Shown piece after piece: positions 12,043 through 21,551 of a DNA stretch of 64,000 bases (position 1 is the first letter of the stretch; the number at the start of each line of letters is the position of its first letter). The DNA is taken from NCBI GenBank assembly GCA_037176885.1, contig JAWWNJ010000031.1:1-64000 (forward strand), in the 5' to 3' direction. The notes below the pieces were generated by a model that worked only from the letters and a program-made list of their open reading frames with translations, did not search any database and had not been told where the DNA came from. A program made the translations under genes and the position numbers. This DNA comes from Favolaschia claudopus (taxonomy: Eukaryota > Basidiomycota > Agaricomycetes > Agaricales > Mycenaceae).

Positions 12043-12370
12043 TTCGTTCCGATAACACACGCTCCCGCCCCATGTGAGGCCTTGGAAACATTTATTTCTT
12101 GGTAAAGATGTGCCCGCTGCCCTCAAATGACGTGCTAGGTGACCCCACCTCTCCCCCTTTCAGAAATCTCAACTGTCCTCAGTTGATCGATCAGAGGAAA
12201 TTCAGGTCCCCCGGCAGCAAATTTTCGTGCCACGGAACGATCGGGCGCGTTTGAAATAATTTTTCTGCGCCACCGGCGGGTGCATCTACCATAAATGGTA
12301 ATCCAAGTTCGGCCGTTGTCCAAATTTCGTCCCAATTATCCTTACGGCGTTACATTACGGGCCGCTCGAG

Positions 12371-12377
12371 TATAAGA
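12371..12377 (+). promoter_or_regulatory. TATA-like box of antisense gene B
   Basis: TATAAGA stands 65 bp before the initiator ATG at 12442 and is followed by a pyrimidine-rich leader ending TTCAAAAATG. Further upstream, 12151-12186 repeats the polypurine-tract-like and AACT...GTTGA block seen at 4971-5006. Confidence 0.45.
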
Positions 12378-12441
12378 AGCAGCGGGCGAACGGGTATACT
12401 CCCCAGCCTCGTCTACTGTCTTTACTCTGCTTCCTTCAAAA

Positions 12442-13895
12442 ATGTCTCAAAACGATTACAACACCGTCAAAGCCGATTTCCTCAAGGCTATGGACGTTGC
12501 CGCCAACCTCGTCAAGTATTCGCCGCCTGAGTCTCGTAAAAACCAGCTCAAGGACGTTGCCGAGATTCTCGTAAGAGCCGCCGGCTACTTTGACCAGCCT
12601 TGTTTCGTTAACATTATTCTTTCGTTCGTAGGCGCGCCTTCCCCCGCTCATGCCTTTCATCTTGGAAGACAAGAGCGCGGTTCTTCGTGAGGCAATCTTC
12701 ACTTCGCGTGAATATTACCACACCTTGTACGACCCGGATGGTAAACGGGACGTGTCCTTCCCCGCTGGGTACGATGCCCTGCGGCGGATCACCAAGGCCA
12801 TTCACGAAGACCGTTCCAAGAAGGCGATCCCGCCCGTCTCCACCGTTTCTTCTTCCAAGGGGACCCGGGTCGGTTTCACTAACTTTCATTGCCCGTGCTC
12901 ACCATTGACTCATCATCATCCCCCGCTAGAAGAGTACTCGCGGGGCGGGTCTCAGGGTGAACCCGAGTCTGAGGACGAGGACGAAGGCACCGTTCGTGCT
13001 CCATCGGCCCGCTCTCACCACCATTGGTGCTGACGAGGGTTCGTTCTTTCATTCAACAGCTGGCCTGTGTTGAGCTGACGATTGACACTTCTATCATCGC
13101 CGTTGGGTGTTTGTTCACCCAGATGCTCGTTGACGATGAGCATGTCCCTGCTCCCAAGGCTCCCCCTACCGGTCCCAAGGCTAAGTCAGCCCTGGCGGGC
13201 AAGAAGGGTGTGCGCGCTGTAAGTCGCCCGTTATTTCTGCTTTTCAATTTCATTCATTCATTTTATTCTTTCAGCATAGCCCGGCCCCCCGCTAAGAAGG
13301 GCAAGGGTAACAAGCGCGCCCGCATCGACAGCGTCCCGTTCCACGAGGACTCTTTCCTCACCCACGGTGAGTTTCCCGTTCACTGTCAGTGATTCCTCCC
13401 GCTGAGTGTCTTCGTAGCGACGGCTGAGTTTTACGCTTCGGCACCCGCTTCAGGTGCCGTTGTCGACGAGGCCGCTAGCGTCGTTGAGATGGGTACTTGA
13501 GTTCATGAGCAACCACCTTGCCTTGCGCAAGCGGATGTATTTCATCATGGTCGAGCTGGCGGTCATCCACGAGAACCTTCGTAGCTCTCTGGCCCGGCGC
13601 GAGCAGCTCCTCGACGAAGGGGAGAAGATCTCGGCTCGCCTTCGCGACTTCCCCGAGTCCTCCTCTGCCGGCGTCGATGCTCATGTTCCCTGACTCGTTC
13701 CTAAAGAGCTCCCCCAGCGGGTCCCCCTTTCTTCAGAATCCTCGGTACTGGCTCAATCGTTTTCGGACACCTCACGGCTCATCCTTCTGCTGGCCGCCAC
13801 ACACTCCCCGGGTGCGCAACTTAGTCGCTGCTCACTGGCGGGAGATGCAGACAATCCAATTACTTAAAGACTTCGAATCCCGTTTCAAATTGTAA
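12442..13895 (+). CDS. Antisense accessory gene B of outer element; multi-exon hypothetical
   Basis: Exon 1 is 12442-12570 (MSQNDYNTVKADFLKAMDV), 43 codons. Intron 12571-12631 (GTAAGA...GTAG) keeps the frame exactly into exon 2 at 12632. Further introns of the GTAAGT/CAG type lie at about 13220-13276 and 13372-13421. Exon 2 is helical; a middle acidic run (about 12960-13000) and Lys-rich stretches follow. A C-terminal part from about 13505 reads as a long helix (LALRKRMYFIMVELAVI) to TGA near 13693, with a possible frameshifted continuation to 13895. This leaves the gene tail-to-tail with the end of the outer pol. The role is unknown. Confidence 0.5.
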
Positions 13896-13906
13896 CGTAG
13901 ATATCG

Positions 13907-14776
13907 TAGCAGTAATTCATTTCCGCGCGGCGGGCTTTTGTGGCAGAACGAGTCTTTCGTTTGAAAGGCAGCGGCTCATCCGTGTTAGGTTCCTCTTCCT
14001 CTTCTTCTTCCTCGGGCAAGGCCTCCTGCAGAGCTGGGCTCTTCGTCAGCCGCCCCGCTGGGGGTCAACCTCACATTCCCGAATTGGAAGTCATCTCCAG
14101 AATAACCGTCTTCCTCCTGGACCATCTTTTCTAGCGTCTCGGCCGAGAGGTCGATTAAGTCGTGGAATGTCAGCGGGCAGCTTAATAGAGCGCCGCTGCT
14201 CGAAGGGGACGACCCTGAAACTGAGCAATCTTCGATTGAAAGACAGAGCCGTCCATCTCCGCTACGATATAACTTCCACCTTTCGTACGACGGATGATAA
14301 TTACTGGTCCCAGGTATCTGGCGGCCATCTTCGTATTCAGCGACTTCTCGACGGTCGTATTCCTGATGAGCACCAAGTCTCCCGGCTCGAAATGGTAATC
14401 TTCGATAGTGTGTTTATGCGCTATCTCATACCGGCGTAAATTCGCTCGTTTTCTCGTCGGTGACCCGCTCCCTCATCTGTTCGACGTGAGTGGCGTGCTT
14501 AGCCAAGGCCTGGGCTCGATAACCGATTAATTCAGCGGGTCGTCAGAGTCCTGCCGGGCAGATGCACTAGCCAAGTCGCCTCTTCTATATCCAGCGGGGA
14601 GGATCGGATGTGCGCCCGTTACCATAAAAGTAGGGTGAACAACCTGTTCCTCGTCGAATAGTGACCCGGTCAGCCCACAACATCTGCGGGGAAGAACCAG
14701 TACCACTTGCTGGGATTCCCGCCAGTAGCTTTCCATAAGGATTGCCTCATCGAGAAGTGCCCCATTTTCGATTTTC
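13907..14776 (-). pseudogene. Outer element pol, C-terminal part (end of integrase and tail), split by nested element
   Basis: This is the continuation of the outer integrase after the nested insertion. Removing one copy of the TTTTC duplication joins the frame at 26326-26330 to 14771 in phase (…QANGK then IENGALLDEA). The joint lies beside the position where the catalytic Glu of the DDE triad is expected. The downstream part shows typical gypsy integrase C-terminal signatures: TGAHPILP near 14610, a beta-rich block with ARYLGPVII near 14300, then an acidic and Lys-rich tail to about 13907. Several one-base shifts are present. The nested insertion inactivates this integrase. Confidence 0.7.
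14772..14776. repeat. Target-site duplication, left copy, nested element
   Basis: TTTTC precedes the left LTR of the nested element and recurs exactly after its right LTR at 26326-26330, a standard 5-bp Ty3/gypsy duplication. Confidence 0.9.
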
Positions 14777-14949
14777 TGTAGAGGGTGTGAACTTAGAGAG
14801 TCACCCGAGTGAACCAAACCAAATACTATATAGAAATAGCTCTGGTCAGTCGACGTAGGTGAAAAGAAGTTCTCTCTCCCACGTCGGCTGATCAGTCAAT
14901 ACATGTTTGCGTGTGAGTAATCAATATTATATCATCCGTATCCCTAACA
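14777..14949 (-). repeat. Left LTR (3' LTR) of nested element
   Basis: This 173-bp LTR starts TGTAGAGG on the plus strand and ends CTAACA (TGTTAG at its own 5' end). It matches 26154-26325 with one base inserted in a T run. Confidence 0.92.
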
Positions 14950-14960
14950 CCCCTCCCCCC
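14950..14960 (-). promoter_or_regulatory. Polypurine tract of nested element
   Basis: The minus strand reads GGGGGGAGGGG directly before the 3' LTR, an almost perfect G/A run in the expected position for plus-strand priming. Confidence 0.85.
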
Positions 14961-15003
14961 AGGACAAGTCGCCGCAGTCCGACACTAATGTTCCTGTTCT
15001 TCG

Positions 15004-17627
15004 TCATTGCTGGGCGGAGCAGCGTTTTTCGTCGTTGCGAGGCAGTTCACCCGGCTCCGCTTCCTCGTCGACCTCCATTACCGGTTCTGTCGGGCCAGCG
15101 GATTCGTCCGTTGGCCCTGCGTTTCCTTCGTCGTTATTGGTGGGAGGAACGGTTGACGACGGGGTGCGGCGGTGCTCGGGGGCTCGAGAGCGAGGGGGTG
15201 CGAGGGGGTAGTCGGACTGGACGCCGGCGCGGAGCTGACCATGTTGTAGGTGGCTCCAAGATGTTATTGCCTCGTCCGGCCAGCTCATGACAGACCCGCT
15301 CGTTGATAGGTTCACTGCTGAACTGTTACACCAGTCGGGGCTTGCTAGGTTCTCGCGCTGATTGCGCCAAGAAGCCGCGAAACTGTGAAGCGCTCGAGCT
15401 CCTTCGGTCCCAGGGGAGATCCCATGTTGGTGGATCCAGGATAGGACCAGAGATAAGTTAAGAGTCCGAGCGTCAAATGGATAATGTTCCAGTGGAAGGA
15501 GAGTCTCCCATCCACTGACCCCGTTGTACGAAACGTTCGAATAGTCCGAATAGTGAGAATCCAATCATTGCTAGCTCAATGAATGCATCGCGCCCGCCTT
15601 CCCTTCCCTCACTTTCAGGCGGAGCTATCTATGAGAATGAAGCGTGCGGCGCTGGACGTCATCCACGAGGGGATCCGTCCGAATTGGAGTGGAAGAAGTG
15701 GGCCAAGTGCCATCGTGAAGGCGAATGCCTGGCGTCCAACGCGATGGGGGTAGCCGACCCATTGTATTCCAGCGCGTCAGCGAGAGAGGCACTTGGACCC
15801 AGTCCAGCGGGGGGCGTCGGGCAAATTCACCGTGGGGGGGTGAGGTGCCCAGAAAGGATGGCTGAAACGACGCCAGAGATAGCTCGGGCGCGGGGGGGCA
15901 TTACTTCGTCATGGTCGATGACAGACGAAGGCCCAGTCGAAGTGCCCGTTGTGGTGGTGGAGTGATCATGTCGGGCTCGAGTTACGGTGCCGCCCCATCC
16001 GTCGTCTATCAGAACGAGTCACGGTGGTTAGAGGCTGCAGCTCGTAATTTGGCCAGGGAGGTGTTTTTGACCGGGTCGAGCGTAGACGAAGTCTGAACCT
16101 GCGGTGGATTGGTTGCTCATGATGTGGACTATCCCAGGAGGTCGGGATGCGGCGGGTATTCTCGGCGTAGTACGTGATGAGGTGCACCGCCATGTAATAA
16201 GCGCTCGCATCCCCTGCAGCCCACCAATTTAGTAACACTGCGGGCGTCGTCGATTTGATCGAACGATAAACGCCCGAACATCCCAGCGCTTGGCGGCGCG
16301 GGAGTAGGGTAGGGCCGGGGGAACGATGGATCCGAGGGGGCTAGTTGTGCTACCGCGGCGGCTTGTCGATTTCGTTCTTTGATCATGGCCGCCTTCTTTT
16401 TTTCCTGCCGCTTATCGTCGGAGTCGCTCTCCTCGCTAGGGTACTCGCTGTCGTCACCAGGCTCTGCAGGTACAGGGGGAAGAATAGGGTACCCTCGGGG
16501 AGTGGTCTCCGGCAGCAGATGGGTTAGGGACGAAGCGCCCTTCCACAATCGCCGGTATCCAGCTGTCATAGCGATACTTGGGGGGTGTCTTCTCGGGCTA
16601 TATAGTTTAGCCCCGTCGTCATCACCCAGGAAGTGATCATACTCGTCGCGCTGGTGCGCCCGAGCCTGTTGGGGTCGGGTTGCTAGGACCAGACGACGGA
16701 GCGCACGTCGGAGCGGTTCGGCGGCGGGCCCACGTCCGCGAAAGTTGTCGTTGCGTCCACGCCCGCCATCGTGTCGAGAACGAGGTGCGTATGTCGAGCC
16801 ACGTATTCCGCGGCCCCGTACGTCAGGGTTGAGTTCGCGCCGGTATTCATAGGGCGCCGAGTCATCTGTGGTATCGGTCTCGTCGGGGCGCGGGACCAGC
16901 AGTGGCGTTCCTGTCACTTCGAGTCGAGCTGACTATATTGGAGTCAGCCGCGGAGCGACGGTCGTTAGTATTAGAGTTACGTCTATTGTCCTCTTCACGC
17001 TGCGCTCGACGCGGGTGTGGTGGTAACACGGCGTCATGGGCTAGCGGAGGCATTGTAAATCCCCGAGAAAGGCTGTTGTATTGAGGGGGGTGGCGGAGCG
17101 AGGTGTGACACTCGCCCAAATGCCGAATTGGAGGGAATAGTCGGGCCAGGTTGGGGTGATTGGCCCAGGGAAGAATGAGCCTCCGAGGTATCCAGGTGGA
17201 AAGCTATTTTGCGGTGCGAAGGAATCTTGGCACCGGTTAGACTGCCGAATTGAGGCTGAAATGGGGTAAAAGAGGAGGTGCTGAGGTATCAAGGGAGCGG
17301 ATGGGGCCATGGGTGCGACTGGGGGAAACAACGGTGGGATGGCTGCGGTGGTGCAGGTCCGGCGTTTTGAGGTGAGACAACGTCGGGGCGCCATTGGAGT
17401 GGGGCCCAAGTCCATAGCATTTTGGTCGTCGGGCTCATCCCTGGGAGGGGGAGCCCCGTCAGGCCAGTCCATCCCAGGCACCAGACTCGGTCGTCGGGAG
17501 GGCCCATCCATGACCCCCCAAAGTCGGGGCGCCAGTAGTGCCTCTTCCGTTTTGAAGTAACGAAGCGATTTGGGTCAGACATTGTCGAGTCGATAGTCGG
17601 GCTAGCAGTAGCGCGCGAAGTAGGCAA
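15004..17627 (-). CDS. Accessory ORF downstream of pol in nested element, frameshifted
   Basis: About 2.6 kb between the chromodomain and the polypurine tract is coding on the minus strand, in pieces: 17627-17041, 17119-16129, 16238-15966 and 15564-15004. The start (MSDPNRFVTSKRKR, about 17582) is Lys/Arg-rich. A middle part has RGRG and an acidic DDKRQEKKKAA helix (about 16400). A conserved-looking block reads NWWAAGDASAYYMAVHLI (about 16230). The last part begins MDSHYSDYSNVSYNGVSGWE and ends in an acidic Pro-rich tail. The pieces overlap in different frames as expected for a single protein of about 800 residues with a few one-base shifts. I know of no named domain. It is on the same strand as gag-pol, unlike the outer element's extra genes. 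Confidence 0.6.
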
Positions 17628-17742
17628 GAGGTAAATAGATAGTAGTGAGGGTAGAGGAAGAGAGAGAAACGACTAAGTGGACGTGGCAATGTCACGGATT
17701 GATCATCAATAACGCGGTCACGTGGGTGACTCGTATCAGGAC

Positions 17743-19127
17743 TTATTTCGGTAAATCTTGCCATCTCTCGACCCCCTGAGCTTCGAAGTAATCGTCCAAG
17801 GCCTTGAGTTCGTCGAGTGCGGCTGGTGACTCCCAGGTATGGTCCCCAGCAGTCCATCGCACCCAGAATTTAACTCTCTTGCCAGTCCACTTATGTTTTA
17901 CGATCTCGTCCACATACCATTCTTGATTATCTGGGCTTCCGAAGTCGTAGAAAGCGCTGAGCCTCACGACTAGGGAATATGACCTCGTCGTTGGGTTCGT
18001 GAGGACGAAGTAACGACCCATGGAATGTGGGATGAATTCTGCGGGCTAGCAGTTCTGACGGTAGCTCCAGTGTATAATTGGACGTTGAAGCGATGGATTT
18101 TGTAATCTTATAGGGGCCTATAAACTTGGGCGCTAGCTTTCGAGCCCTGCCCTTAGGTAGGTTGAGGTTTTTGGTGGATAGGTAAACAAGTTGTCCCTCG
18201 TCGTAGGGGATCTCAGCACGACGTCCCTTGTTGGCGTGATACGTGGAGCGGACTCTGGCCTCAATGAGGTTGTCGTGGGCGATGGCTATATTTGCCAGGG
18301 CCTGATTCACAAAGTCCCGTACACCAGGATATTCGGTGGGCTCGGGATCAATAGATCCCATTCTCGGCATGTAACCGTAATTGAGCTCGAAGGGTGCAAA
18401 TCCCGTAGAGGAGCTTATGCTGGAGTTAATTGCGAATTCCACCATGGGTATAAGGTAGACCCAGTCTCGTTGCGTCGGGTCCACCATGGATCGTAAGATC
18501 TGGCTAACGTTACGGATAGCTCGTTCAGCTGCACCGTCGGTTTGTGGATGGAAAGAGGTGGACATTAGAAGTTTGGTCCCTGTAAATTCGATGGAGTTCA
18601 CGCCAGAATTTGGCGGTAAACTTTGGCATCTCTATCGGATACGATTGACGACGGTATACCGTGTAGTCGAACTATATCCCGTACAAACAGCCATGCAACG
18701 TCTGAAGAGGTGTCTGTGACCTTCATTGGTATCAAAGATACCATGCTGGTGAGTCGACAAAATGACTACGAGCATATAGTTATAGCCCAGGCAGCTGGGG
18801 GAATGGGCCTACAAAGTCCATCCCAACCGAGTCCCAGGGGTGTCTGGGGATGGGGAGCGTATGGAGAAGCCCAGCGGGGCTTTGATTGTCCCCTTTGACA
18901 TCTTGCACGCTCCACATGCCCTGCAAAACTTCGATATTTTCGGGTCCCATTTTGGGCCACCAGTACCAGCGGCGAATATACTCAGCCCGTTCGGTCCTCT
19001 CCCAGGTGACCCAAAAGTCTTATGCGCTTGGTCAATCACGATTTCCGTGACTTTGCGCTTCCCGTCCACTAGGGTGTCTCGAGGAATGGAGAGGCACCAA
19101 TTCCCTGCTGGTCTCGGGCGTAAATGA
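17743..19127 (-). CDS. Nested element integrase with chromodomain, frameshifted
   Basis: The N-terminal piece (19127-18809) carries the zinc-binding HHCC region ending CRACGACKMSKG. The catalytic core is split across frames between about 18950 and 18601. The block from 18601 has the HPQTDGAAERAIRNVSQILR motif that contains the catalytic Glu, followed by the C-terminal part (GPYKITKS, HPTFHGSLLRPH) typical of gypsy integrases. A chromodomain (YVDEIVKHKWTGKRVKFWVR, then TWESP) occupies 17940-17760; such domains steer insertion to marked chromatin. At least two one-base shifts interrupt the frame. Confidence 0.85.
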
Positions 19128-19440
19128 GTCCGTCGTCTAGTCGGAACTGAGTGAATGCCCTCGGGGTGACTGAGTACTTTGGATAGTACTGAGTCTTCGG
19201 GATAACCGCCTTTGACTGCCTCGAGAAACTTCGTTTCTCCTTCAATGGTTATCCCTGTTGCTGGAGGGGGACTTCAGCGCTTCTTCCAGAGATATCGCAG
19301 ACATATCGAATCCTTCAGTTTGTAGGGATTCAGCGTTCTTCTCCAGTTCCAATGCCTCAGTGATGCGAGCTTCTATAGGCTCCACCACGCGCCTCGCGAG
19401 GAGGGCAATGTCGGTGCCGCGTAGTTCGGCTTCCCTGGTC

Positions 19441-20142
19441 TTAGTCATGAAGTCGAGCTCGGGGTCGAGCCTCGCGTCGGCGGGTGACAAAGTCGTAATC
19501 TTCATAGTGGTCCTCTAGGGTATCGTTTTCGTAGTAGCGAGATAGACAATCGGCTACTTTATTTAGCTTCCCTTCGACGTGCACAATCTCGAAGTCAAAA
19601 TCGGGACAAATATTCGTTTCCCAGCGGATAAGGCGCCCACTCAAGCCGCTTCTAGCGGCAGTCTTTATAGCCATGAGTGCCTTATGGTCGGATGCAATCA
19701 TGATCTTGCGGCCGATAAGCTTGTCTTCCCACTTCATAAGGCTCTCTATAATAGCCAGGGCCTCCTGCTCATAGGTTTTGTACGAGCGCTGGGCGGCGGT
19801 AAATTTTCTTCGAGAGGAACCCTGCGGGCCGACAAGTGCGCCAGTCGGGCCCTTGACCATACATCGCGGCCAATCCCAACGGCGGAAGCATCGCATATGA
19901 CCCATATCGGGTCAGGGGCTAGTGGTGTCGAGGGGACGTAGTATCGGCGTCTTTCTGACTATTGCTTTAATTCGATTTAGGCATAGTTCATGGAAGGGAC
20001 GCCAGCTAAATGATTGTCCTCCGCGGCAAATAATCTCTAATGGAGAAGTGAAATGCGAAATGTCAGGTAAGAAATGGGCTAGGTATTGAATTAGCCCTAA
20101 TAGTCGTTGCACCTCGTTGAGCGGAGCGAGGGGGTCCTCCAT
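19441..20142 (-). CDS. Nested element RT tail and RNase H, frameshifted
   Basis: The piece 20142-19912 is the RT thumb/connection (NEVQRLLGLIQYLAHFLPDI). The piece 19905-19441 is the RNase H domain, with the motif YKTYEQEALAIIESLMKW (catalytic Glu), SDHKAL (catalytic Asp) and VADCLSR, the usual end of gypsy RNase H. The first catalytic Asp (near ICDAS, about 19890) sits in the overlap between frames. The joins are one-base shifts, for example in the GGGGG run near 20131. Confidence 0.8.
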
Positions 20143-21509
20143 TCGAGGACCTTCGCTACCTTGTCCGAGTCAATGTGGAGACCCCGAGCGTCAATGCGGT
20201 GCCCCAGACAGTCCATGTCGGTGGAGTAGAAATCGCATTTCTTGCGACTCAGATATAGGCGTTGTTCGCGGAGTCTACCAAGGACTAGCCCCAGGTGCTT
20301 CTCATGCTCTTCTTCGCTATTGGAGAATATGAACACGTCGTCCAAGTAGACATGTATGAAATCCCCAATGACATCTCGGAATATCCAGGTCATCAGTCGT
20401 TGAAAAGTTGCAGGAGCGTTGCAATCTCCTTGTTGCATCACGCGGGACACGGGCGGTCCGAAAGGGGTGGAGAATGCTGTCTTCCATACGTCTCGGTCCA
20501 CAACGCGGACCTGCTCATATGCATCAGACATGTCGATCTTGGATCGATATTTGGCCCGCGCAACGTCCATTCGTATAGCGTCTTGGTCCGGGAACGGCGT
20601 GACATCTTTGATGGTGTTGTCGTTCTTCTGCCGCGCGTCTACCACTGTCCTCAGCTTGTTGTCTTTCTTGGGTATGCAGAGTAGGGGAGCGGCCTGCGAG
20701 ACTGGCTTCATTTCCCACCACCCTGCGGTGGTGTATCTCTCTATCTTATTGCGCAGTTCGGGTCGCAACGCTTCTGGGCAGCGAGGAAGATGAAAGTTGT
20801 ATGTCGCGTTGTCGTCTATGAGATTAATCTCATGGTTAATCTCTCGGAGCGGGGGAAGCTCCAGTGGTATGGGTCCGAGCATGTCGTCGTAATCGGTGAA
20901 CCATTTGTCCCGTAACTCTTGAGCATGCACAGGGTCTGACTCCGGGCCTTTATCGCGCGACTGGGAATTTTCAGCGGATAGGGCCGCGATTCGGGCACTT
21001 CGTAATCCAATGATCTGATTCATTTCTACTTGATATGCCCAGTACAATCGAGCTTCCAAGTTACATTGAGAGTGACGAGTCACTATCTCGAGCTCATGAA
21101 GCCCAGGAGTTTCGCCCCGTCGTTGCGTGTGTCGCGGGTGATCATACTCCCCGGGTAAGAGGCGCATTACTTCAGGTATCGATAAGTGATACTCAGGAGT
21201 TTTACGTTCGATTGGGGACGTGTCGTCAGAGGCGTTCTCCATCAGTTTGGAGTCAATAAGGGGGCTCCCCGACTTAAACTCCTCTTCGCTTACTAGCGTA
21301 AATGGATACCAGTCAGGGAGAGATGGACAGAATGTCATAGCTTCCGGGTCAGGAAGGTCGTTGATTGTGACCGTAGCCTTGCGTTGGCAATTCTCGCGGC
21401 GCCACAGTTGGTATTCATATTCAGTTAAAAGTACATGAGGGCAGCTCGTGGGTAACGAAGCTGCCCGATGGTCGTGATAGTCGTCCTCGTCAATATAATC
21501 TTCCACCAT
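20097..21509 (-). CDS. Nested element reverse transcriptase
   Basis: This 470-codon frame from ATG 21509 has an N-terminal linker and then the RT fingers-palm. The order is a block with KKDNKLRTVVDAR, SKIDMSDAYEQVRV (first catalytic Asp), FGPPVSRVMQQGDCNAPATF and HVYLDDVFIFSN (YxDD with the other two catalytic Asp), then a thumb starting LGHRIDARGLHID. It copies element RNA into DNA inside the virus-like particle. The frame is lost at 20097 by a shift in a G/C run and resumes in the RNase H frame. Confidence 0.88.
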   Translation of the reverse strand: MVEDYIDEDDYHDHRAASLPTSCPHVLLTEYEYQLWRRENCQRKATVTINDLPDPEAMTFCPSLPDWYPFTLVSEEEFKSGSPLIDSKLMENASDDTSPIERKTPEYHLSIPEVMRLLPGEYDHPRHTQRRGETPGLHELEIVTRHSQCNLEARLYWAYQVEMNQIIGLRSARIAALSAENSQSRDKGPESDPVHAQELRDKWFTDYDDMLGPIPLELPPLREINHEINLIDDNATYNFHLPRCPEALRPELRNKIERYTTAGWWEMKPVSQAAPLLCIPKKDNKLRTVVDARQKNDNTIKDVTPFPDQDAIRMDVARAKYRSKIDMSDAYEQVRVVDRDVWKTAFSTPFGPPVSRVMQQGDCNAPATFQRLMTWIFRDVIGDFIHVYLDDVFIFSNSEEEHEKHLGLVLGRLREQRLYLSRKKCDFYSTDMDCLGHRIDARGLHIDSDKVAKVLEWRTPSLRSTRCNDY

Positions 21510-21551
21510 CGCACACTGCTTTCGGTCAGTGGGGGTTTTCGTGGCGGGAAG

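Noticed and set aside
5002..13693. Plus-strand genes as independent host genes captured by chance between unrelated repeats
   Set aside because: They lie strictly between the outer pol and the polypurine tract/LTR of one element with matching LTRs and target duplication, so they belong to the element as inserted.
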